Source of the DNA: an uncultured Elusimicrobia bacterium
GTDB lineage: Bacteria > Elusimicrobiota > Endomicrobiia > Endomicrobiales > Endomicrobiaceae
Reading direction: 5' to 3'
Assembly: GCA_937916125.1 (NCBI GenBank)
Contig: CALGGE010000085.1
Location: 1 to 30,280, forward strand
Length of the DNA stretch: 30,280 bases
Each line of letters starts with the position of its first letter. Position 1 is the first letter of the stretch. Below the pieces are notes generated by a model. That model searched no databases and had not been told where the DNA came from. It saw only the letters and a program-made list of their open reading frames with translations. Below are positions 24,637-30,280 of the stretch, in pieces. Position numbers and translations under genes: made by a program.

Positions 24637-25329
24637 ATGGCTAAGAAGCAAATCGGTGTAATCGGTTTAGGAACTTTCGGCTCCAATGTTGCAAAAGAAT
24701 TATTTAAGAAAGGGTTTCCCGTTCTTGCTATTGATCACGAAGAAGATATAGTTAATAAAATAAGCCCGTTTGTAACTCAGTCCGTTGTGGCTGAAGCTAC
24801 CGACGACAGTTCTTTAAAACAGGCAGGTATTGCAGATTGTGATACCGTTATTATTTCCATGGGTGAAGATATTGAAACCAGTATTCTCGCCACACTTATT
24901 GCCAAAGATTTAGGCGTTAAAAATGTTATAGTAAAATGTGTCAGTATTTGGCACTCCAAAATAGCCGTAAAAATAGGTGCTGACAAAGTTATTTATCCGG
25001 AACTCGAAATGGCAAAAAAGCTTGCACAGAGTATGGCAAGCCCGAATATTTTGGAACAGATAGAATTTTCCAAAGATCATAACCTTGTGGAAATTATCGC
25101 CCCGAAAGTGTTTTGGGGTAAAACAATAAAAGATACAAATGTCAGAAATAAATACGGAATTAATATTATTGCGATAAAAAGACAAGTTCCTTTTATAAAC
25201 AATGACGGACAGAGCGATATAAAAGAAGAAACGAACGTTGCTCCCGGTCCGGATGACGAGATACTTGAAAACGATGTTTTGGTAATTGTCGGGAAAGATG
25301 AAAATCTTGAAAAATTTAAGAAATTGTAG
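24637..25329 (+). CDS. ktrA: Potassium uptake regulatory subunit (RCK/TrkA-N)
   Basis: A 230-aa cytoplasmic gating protein. The Rossmann RCK_N domain opens with GVIGLGTFGSNVA (GxGxxG near residues 8-14) and has an acidic residue at the end of the second strand (IDHEED) for nucleotide binding. An RCK_C domain covers about residues 140-230. A single RCK pair is the KtrA rather than TrkA (double) layout. ADP/ATP or NAD(H) binding to the ring controls the KtrB pore in relatives. The ATG follows AGGAGG. Confidence 0.94.
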   Translation: MAKKQIGVIGLGTFGSNVAKELFKKGFPVLAIDHEEDIVNKISPFVTQSVVAEATDDSSLKQAGIADCDTVIISMGEDIETSILATLIAKDLGVKNVIVKCVSIWHSKIAVKIGADKVIYPELEMAKKLAQSMASPNILEQIEFSKDHNLVEIIAPKVFWGKTIKDTNVRNKYGINIIAIKRQVPFINNDGQSDIKEETNVAPGPDDEILENDVLVIVGKDENLEKFKKL

Positions 25330-25337
25330 GGTTATAT

Positions 25338-25610
25338 ATGACAGATATTCAAACCGAAGAAAAAATGATGGAAGTTGCAAAGTTTTATTTTTTGAACAGT
25401 AAATTCGACGAGGCGTTGGAAGAGTTTAACAATGTATTGAAAGTAAATCCTAAAAATTTTGAAGCGTATTGTTCTTTAGGATTGATATATGAAAATAAGA
25501 AAGATTATGCAAAAGCCAAAGAAATGTACACGAAAACTTTGGAAATAGACAAAGAAAATAAGGTTGCAAAAGAACATATTAATAAAATTACGGGAATGGA
25601 AAATGAATAA
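25338..25610 (+). CDS. Small TPR-repeat protein
   Basis: A 90-aa all-helical protein made of about two tetratricopeptide repeats: AKFYFLNSKFDEALEEFNNV and AYCSLGLIYENKKDYAKAKE, each with the usual Ala/Gly/Tyr pattern, plus a capping helix. It has no signal peptide. Such repeats bind protein partners; the partner here is not known. It lies 8 bp after ktrA and overlaps the start of pheS by 8 nt, so its translation is linked to both. Confidence 0.85.
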   Translation: MTDIQTEEKMMEVAKFYFLNSKFDEALEEFNNVLKVNPKNFEAYCSLGLIYENKKDYAKAKEMYTKTLEIDKENKVAKEHINKITGMENE

Positions 25611-26622
25611 TATTGACGAAATTCTTAAAGAAGCGTTGGATAAGCTCGGGACGACACAGCTTTCCGATATAGAAAATATCAGAATCGAATATTTGGGTAA
25701 GAAAGGAAAAATTACCGAAATTTTAAAAACGTTGTCTTCTTTATCGATAGAAGAAAAGAAAAAGACGGGTGCTGCTGTTAACGAAGCTAAAATAAAATTA
25801 AACGACGCCATAGAAGCAAAGAAAAAAGAAATTTCAGACAGACTTTTGGAAGAAAAAATGAAAAATGAGAAGATAGATATTTCCCCGGCGTTTTCATTTT
25901 CTTTTCCTAAAGGACATCGTCATATAATCAGTAAAACCATACAGGATATGAGTGATATTTTTATGTCTCTCGGTTTTAATGTTTACGGCGGAAGAGAAAT
26001 TGAAACCGATTGGTACAATTTTGAAGCGTTGAATATTCCCAAAGATCATCCCGCAAGAGATACTCAGGACACATTTTATATTGAAAATACCGATTTTCTT
26101 TTAAGAACACAAACTTCCGCGGCACAGATACATATTATGGAAGAGTCAAAACCTCCCGTTAAAGTTATAGTTCCGGGAAGAGTTTACAGAAACGAAGCTA
26201 CAGATGCTTCTCATTCTGCGATATTTCATCAGATAGAGGGGCTTGTAGTCGGTGAAAATATTACGTTTTCCGAGCTTAAGGGAACTTTGCAGTTGTTTAT
26301 AAACAGATTGTTTGCCAAAGAGCTTGAAATAAGGTTCAGACCGTCTCACTTCCAATTTACGGAGCCTTCTGCGGAAGTTGATATGAGCTGTGTTTTTTGC
26401 GAAGGTAAGGGCTGCAGAGTTTGTAAAGGTTCGGGCTGGTTGGAAGTTTTAGGTTGCGGAATGGTTCATCCGAACGTTTTCAGAGCTGTAAAATATGATC
26501 CGGAAAAATATACGGGGTATGCTTTCGGTTTGGGCGTGGAGAGATTTGCAATGCTTAAATACGGAATAGACGATATGAGAGTTTTGTACGAAAACGATTT
26601 GAGAGTGTTAAGACAGTTTTAA
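25603..26622 (+). CDS. pheS: Phenylalanine--tRNA ligase alpha subunit
   Basis: A 339-aa catalytic subunit of the alpha2-beta2 class II synthetase. It has an N-terminal coiled coil (about residues 1-80), motif 2 region YRNEATDASHSAIFHQIEG, and motif 3 GLGVERFAMLKYGIDD. A small cysteine cluster, CX2CX4CX2C (C263, C266, C271, C274), precedes GWLEVLGCGMVHP, as seen in many bacterial PheS. The start at 25603 is chosen because it gives the usual family N-terminus; an upstream in-frame start would lie inside the TPR gene. The start codon overlaps the TPR gene. Confidence 0.97.
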   Translation: MNNIDEILKEALDKLGTTQLSDIENIRIEYLGKKGKITEILKTLSSLSIEEKKKTGAAVNEAKIKLNDAIEAKKKEISDRLLEEKMKNEKIDISPAFSFSFPKGHRHIISKTIQDMSDIFMSLGFNVYGGREIETDWYNFEALNIPKDHPARDTQDTFYIENTDFLLRTQTSAAQIHIMEESKPPVKVIVPGRVYRNEATDASHSAIFHQIEGLVVGENITFSELKGTLQLFINRLFAKELEIRFRPSHFQFTEPSAEVDMSCVFCEGKGCRVCKGSGWLEVLGCGMVHPNVFRAVKYDPEKYTGYAFGLGVERFAMLKYGIDDMRVLYENDLRVLRQF

Positions 26623-26635
26623 CAAAGGAGAAAAA

Positions 26636-29005
26636 ATGAAAATATCATATAATTGGTTAAAAGATTTGGTTGATTTCAATATACCTCCTCAGGATTTGTG
26701 TAAGATGCTTACTTTCTTGGGCGTTGAAACTTCCATAGTCAGCGGCGGAATAAATTGGTCAGGCGTTGTTACGGCGAAAGTTCTTGATAAACAGAAACAT
26801 CCCAATTCGGATCATCTTTCAATATGTAAAGTTTCAGACGGTACAAAAGAATATCAGATAGTTTGCGGAGCACCGAATGTTGCCGCAGGACAGACTATTC
26901 CTTTGGCGTTGATAGGAGCAGTTCTTCCGGGAGAATTTGTAATAAAAGCTTCCAAAATCAGAGGTGTTGATTCCGAAGGTATGATTTGTTCTCAGGAAGA
27001 GTTGGGGCTTGCCTCTCATTCCGACGGAATAATGGTTCTTGACGAGAAAACTCCTTTGGGTAAGAAGCTTGAAGATGTTTTAACCGATATTGATACAATA
27101 CTTGAAATAGAAATTACTACAAACAGAGGAGACTGCTTAAGTCATTTGGGCGTAGCAAGGGAAATAGCCGCAAAATTGCAGAAAATACCTACCGTTCCGG
27201 AGATAAAAACTTCAAAAATCAGTGAAAAAACATTACTTGATATAAAAGCTAAAGATTTATGTACCAGATATATCGGTTGTCATATAACGGGCGTAAAGAT
27301 AGCTCCGTCGCCGAAATGGATAACAGACAGGCTTGAAGTTTGCGGAGTAAAGTCAATTAATAATGTTGTCGATATAACCAATTATGTTATGTTGGAATTC
27401 GGTCATCCTCTGCACGCTTTTGATGCATCGACTTTGGGCGGGAATAAAGTTGTTGTTCGTCGTGCTGCGGATGGTGAAAAAATTGCAACACTCGACGGAA
27501 AAACTCATGAATTAAATAATAACGATTTGATTATTGCCGACGCATCCAAACCTATTGCAATAGCGGGTGTTATCGGCGGAGAATTTTCTTCGATAAAAGA
27601 TACGACTACGGAAGTTTTCCTTGAAGCTGCGGTGTTTAATCCCGGCAGTGTAAGAAAAACGGCAAGAAAGCTTAATATTTCAACGGATGCTTCCTACAGA
27701 TACGAAAGAGGAACTTCTTGGGAAATTGCCGAACTTGCAGGTTGGAGAGCCTTGAATTTAATACTTGAGCTTGCGGGCGGAAGAGCAGAGTTCAGAGAAG
27801 ATTACAATATCCCTGAGAATAAAAGAGTTGTTATAAAGTTAAGAGTTGAAAGAGTTTCAAAACTTTTAGGTTATGAAGTTGACGAGAAGACAATTGCAAA
27901 TATTTTAAGATTTTTGGGAATGGAGATAGATTCAAAAGTTCAGGATGTTTTAATTGCAACGGTTCCCTCTTACAGAAACGATATTAAAGAAGAAGTTGAC
28001 CTGATAGAAGAAATAGCAAGAATTGACGGCTACGATAAAATTCCCGTTCTTAAAGATTTTAAGTCTGCATCTTCCGATAATGACTGTTTGGAAAAACCGT
28101 ACGATTTGACCGAAAGCTTAATTAATTCTTTGGTCGGGCTGGGTTTCAGTGAAGCTATGAATTACAGTTTTGCCGAGATAAAAGACCTTGATAAATTTTA
28201 TTTGAATTATACTTATAAAATCGCAAACCCGATATCGAAAGAAAACGAAGTTTTAAGACCGTCATTATTGCCGGGACTTATGAAAAATTTTGATTTCAAT
28301 ATGGGGCAGGCAACAACCGACATAAAACTTTTTGAGTTGGGTAAAATCTTCGACGATAAAGGCGAACGAAAAGTTTTGGGTATTCTTATGTCCGGGCCGG
28401 TATGGCAGTCTTGGTGGAAGTGGGAAAGTTCCAAACTTAATCCGGTATTTGATTTTTATTTTGCAAGCGGTATCATATCAAATGTTTTGCCGTCGAAAGA
28501 ATTTTCGATTTTGGAAAACAGAACTCCGGCAAAATATTTTCATCCGGGAAAAACGGCAGCTATAGTTTATCACGGTAAAGTAGTCGGGCAGTTCGGTGTT
28601 TTAAGACCTAATGTTGTCGATAATGCTTCGGGTGAAGTGATTTATGCGGAAATTGAAGTTGAGAATATTGAAAAAATTTATAAGAGAAAAGTTAATTCTT
28701 ATGAGCATATAGCAAAGTTTCCGTCGGTAAAAAGAGATATTTCCGTTGTTGCCGACAAATCCGTTAAGTTCGAAAAAATAGAAAAGATTATCAGAAATAT
28801 TATGAAAGACGGCGGAATTTTGAAGGATTGGTCTTTGTTTTCCGTCTATGAAAGCGATAAGCTTGGCGAGGGGAAAATCAGTTATTCGTTCAGATTATCT
28901 TACAGACATAATGACAAAACATTAAATGATAACGAAGTGAATACCGATATGTCAAAGCTCTTGGAAAAACTGAATAAAGATTTGGGAATAACACTCAGAA
29001 ACTAA
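26636..29005 (+). CDS. pheT: Phenylalanine--tRNA ligase beta subunit
   Basis: A 789-aa partner of PheS. In order it has an N-terminal tRNA-binding OB domain (about 40-150: VVTAKVLDKQKHPNSDHLSICKV), the B3/B4 domain that edits mischarged Tyr (about 200-370, with GHPLHAFDA), B5 (about 400-470), the inactive catalytic-like core, and a C-terminal FDX-ACB anticodon domain (about 695-789, FPSVKRDISVV). The length is normal. ATG with AAAGGAG 14 bp after pheS. It is the last gene of the cluster; a hairpin-rich repeat zone follows. Confidence 0.97.
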   Translation: MKISYNWLKDLVDFNIPPQDLCKMLTFLGVETSIVSGGINWSGVVTAKVLDKQKHPNSDHLSICKVSDGTKEYQIVCGAPNVAAGQTIPLALIGAVLPGEFVIKASKIRGVDSEGMICSQEELGLASHSDGIMVLDEKTPLGKKLEDVLTDIDTILEIEITTNRGDCLSHLGVAREIAAKLQKIPTVPEIKTSKISEKTLLDIKAKDLCTRYIGCHITGVKIAPSPKWITDRLEVCGVKSINNVVDITNYVMLEFGHPLHAFDASTLGGNKVVVRRAADGEKIATLDGKTHELNNNDLIIADASKPIAIAGVIGGEFSSIKDTTTEVFLEAAVFNPGSVRKTARKLNISTDASYRYERGTSWEIAELAGWRALNLILELAGGRAEFREDYNIPENKRVVIKLRVERVSKLLGYEVDEKTIANILRFLGMEIDSKVQDVLIATVPSYRNDIKEEVDLIEEIARIDGYDKIPVLKDFKSASSDNDCLEKPYDLTESLINSLVGLGFSEAMNYSFAEIKDLDKFYLNYTYKIANPISKENEVLRPSLLPGLMKNFDFNMGQATTDIKLFELGKIFDDKGERKVLGILMSGPVWQSWWKWESSKLNPVFDFYFASGIISNVLPSKEFSILENRTPAKYFHPGKTAAIVYHGKVVGQFGVLRPNVVDNASGEVIYAEIEVENIEKIYKRKVNSYEHIAKFPSVKRDISVVADKSVKFEKIEKIIRNIMKDGGILKDWSLFSVYESDKLGEGKISYSFRLSYRHNDKTLNDNEVNTDMSKLLEKLNKDLGITLRN

Positions 29006-29020
29006 TTTTTTACGCTTGTC

Positions 29021-29045
29021 ATTCCCGAAGGTTTTTGTCGGGAAT
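29021..29045. repeat. Palindromic repeat after pheT, possible terminator
   Basis: ATTCCCGA (29021-29028) and TCGGGAAT (29038-29045) form an 8-bp stem with a GGTTTTTG-type loop. It resembles the widespread TCATTCCCG-type interspersed palindromes and starts 16 bp after the pheT stop. No T-run follows, so termination is uncertain. Confidence 0.6.
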
Positions 29046-29049
29046 CCCT

Positions 29050-29075
29050 GTCATTCTGAACGTAGTGAAGAATCT
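29050..29075. repeat. GTCATTCTGAAC-type interspersed palindrome
   Basis: GTCATTCTGAACGTAGTGAA followed by GAATCTC is a version of a very common bacterial interspersed repeat whose spurious translation reads CHSERSEESR. ATTCT and AGAAT form the stem ends. Confidence 0.8.
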
Positions 29076-29078
29076 CGT

Positions 29079-29223
29079 CGTTGCAGTTGGCAGTTGCAGT
29101 TTGTAGTTGCCGTTGTCGTTCATTGTACATTATACATTATACATTATACATTGTACATTGCCGTTTTCAACTCTTCAACTGTTCAACTGTCGTTGTAGTC
29201 GTTGTCGTTCATTGTACATTGCC
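29079..29223. repeat. Composite heptamer/octamer repeat, copy after pheT
   Basis: GCAGTTG-type 7-mers (29083-29110) lead into CGTTCATTG, then TACATTA/TACATTG units (29126-29160), GCCGTT, CAACTCTT/CAACTGTT 8-mers (29168-29189), and a second short CGTTCATTGTACATTGCC (29206-29223). Module order matches the copy at 15017-15096. An open frame across it is not a gene. Confidence 0.8.
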
Positions 29224-29292
29224 TTTTAAGTTCTTGAAAATTTTGTATTAAATATAATTAAAATTATAGCCTTTGAAAGAGTGGACTTTCTA

Positions 29293-29321
29293 TTGACTAT
29301 GAGCCCAAAATTATATAAAAT
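29293..29321 (+). promoter_or_regulatory. Promoter for rplM-rpsI
   Basis: TTGACT (29293-29298), 17-nt spacer, TAAAAT (29316-29321); each hexamer has one change from consensus. It lies about 40 bp before the rplM start. The rest of the 356-bp gap after pheT is repeats and AT-rich sequence. Confidence 0.6.
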
Positions 29322-29360
29322 ACAGATTTAATATACTAAACAATAGGTAGGTTTCATCAA

Positions 29361-29792
29361 ATGAAAAACGGTAAGACTTATCTCCCTAAAGAGGGAGAAA
29401 TAGTAAGAAAGTGGCATTTTATTGATGCCGACGGACAAGTATTAGGCAGACTTGCAGTCAGAGTAGCAGCTCTTTTAAGAGGAAAAAGAAAAGCGATTTA
29501 TACATCGCATGTTGATTGCGGAGACTTTGTTGTATTGACGAATGTTTCCAAAATTGTTCTTACGGGTAAAAAGCTCGAACAGAAAACTGCATTTTCATTC
29601 TCCGGTTATCCCGGTGGCGGAAAATTGACACCTTATTCAAAATTAATGGCAGAAAATCCTGAAAAAGCTGTAAGAATTGCAGTAAAAGGAATGTTGCCTC
29701 AAAATAAATTGGCAGATAAACAAATGAAAAGATTAAAACTTTTCAAAGGTGCAGAACATACTCATACTGCACAGGCAGTAGTTTCTAAATAA
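29361..29792 (+). CDS. rplM: 50S ribosomal protein L13
   Basis: A 143-aa early-assembly 23S-binding protein. KTYLPKEGEIVRKWHFIDADGQVLGRLA, LRGKRKAIYTSHVDCGDFV and the GMLPQNKLADKQMKRLKLFKG segment are all L13 signatures. The ATG has a weak AGGTAGG upstream. It is followed after 19 bp by rpsI, the usual bacterial pair. Confidence 0.97.
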   Translation: MKNGKTYLPKEGEIVRKWHFIDADGQVLGRLAVRVAALLRGKRKAIYTSHVDCGDFVVLTNVSKIVLTGKKLEQKTAFSFSGYPGGGKLTPYSKLMAENPEKAVRIAVKGMLPQNKLADKQMKRLKLFKGAEHTHTAQAVVSK

Positions 29793-29811
29793 AATCAGGA
29801 GATAAAAAAAT

Positions 29812-30204
29812 ATGAATACAGGTTATTTAAGTGTAGGAAGAAGAAAAAATGCAGTTGCAAGAGTAAGAATGTCCGAAGGAACCGGCAAAATTATTATCAA
29901 CGACAAAAATGTCGATGAATATTTTGCAGGTTTACCCAGACTTAAAAAAACGGCATTGAAGCCTTTTGAAGTTTGGTCAAATGCCAAGAAATATGACGTT
30001 TACGTTAACGTAAACGGTGGCGGGATTGCCGGTCAGGCAGGTGCAGTCAGCCACAGCGTTGCCAGAGCAATCTTGTCGATAGACGAATCTTTAAAAGATG
30101 TTTTAAGAAAAGAAGGTCTTTTAACAAGAGATCCGAGAATGGTTGAGAGGAAGAAACCGGGAAGACCGAAAGCAAGAAAACGCTTCCAATTCTCCAAGAG
30201 ATAA
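29812..30204 (+). CDS. rpsI: 30S ribosomal protein S9
   Basis: A 130-aa 30S head protein. VGRRKNAVARVRMSEGTGKI at the N-terminus, the GGGIAGQAGAVSHSVARAI core and the basic C-terminal tail ending in QFSKR (which reaches the P site in known ribosomes) are intact. The ATG follows CAGGAG. It is co-transcribed with rplM. Confidence 0.98.
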   Translation: MNTGYLSVGRRKNAVARVRMSEGTGKIIINDKNVDEYFAGLPRLKKTALKPFEVWSNAKKYDVYVNVNGGGIAGQAGAVSHSVARAILSIDESLKDVLRKEGLLTRDPRMVERKKPGRPKARKRFQFSKR

Positions 30205-30243
30205 TATTTCGACATCATCTTTTGTATTTATACATCGTAATAG

Positions 30244-30280
30244 CGAGCCTCATTTACTTTTCAATGTAAACTTCGGCTCG
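30244..30280 (+). terminator. Hairpin after rpsI, running to the window edge
   Basis: CGAGCC (30244-30249) pairs with GGCTCG (30275-30280), with an inner TTTAC/GTAAA stem (30253-30257 with 30266-30270). The tail is outside the window, so a terminator or a repeat/leader structure cannot be told apart. Confidence 0.45.

Noticed and set aside
29021..29075. Possible transposon ends around the pheT-rplM gap
   Set aside because: The palindromes are short, differ from each other, and no transposase or target duplication is visible.
29016..29198. 60-aa open frame containing CHSERSEESR
   Set aside because: It is the well-known spurious translation of an interspersed palindrome running into heptamer repeats.

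Overview
The window is an AT-rich bacterial chromosome segment (roughly 36-38% G+C by eye). The best guess for the source is an Elusimicrobiota/Endomicrobia-like host-associated bacterium. This rests on the prepilin-type gene, the Gram-negative RND/TolC export operon and the low G+C; no tree or search was possible, so the assignment is tentative. The left edge cuts a 16S rRNA gene, as often happens at contig ends.

Left part, minus strand (1-15000). A partial 16S rRNA gene with a ~340-nt leader is driven by three tandem near-consensus sigma-70 promoters, two of them on duplicated 86-88-bp units. Upstream of these lies a co-directional cluster. In transcription order it runs: a two-lobed HD-domain protein, a CpXC zinc-ribbon protein, a small three-helix membrane protein, a TolC-like outer-membrane factor, a periplasmic adaptor, and two different full-length RND permeases (a possible heteromeric pump). 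Further upstream are a U32 family protein (TrhP/YegQ-like) and a type IV pilin-like gene. The pilin gene is poor in CpG, is flanked by repeats, and abuts the beheaded remnant of an XRE regulator.

Right part, plus strand (15000-30280). A glycosyltransferase, dnaE and an archaeal-type Ogg2 8-oxoguanine glycosylase form one run. They are followed by gpmA and a flavin-reductase-family protein, then a long translation/potassium cluster: infC-rpmI-rplT-ktrB-ktrA-TPR-pheS-pheT. The infC promoter is a perfect TTGACA-17-TATAAT. The ~180-nt infC leader can fold into mutually exclusive antiterminator and terminator hairpins, and infC appears to start at AUA. After a repeat-filled gap come rplM and rpsI.

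The most interesting signals are the infC leader attenuator with its AUA start, the triplicated rRNA promoter, the repeat-associated pilin cassette, the two-domain HD protein, and the composite heptamer/octamer repeat family found at three intergenic sites.
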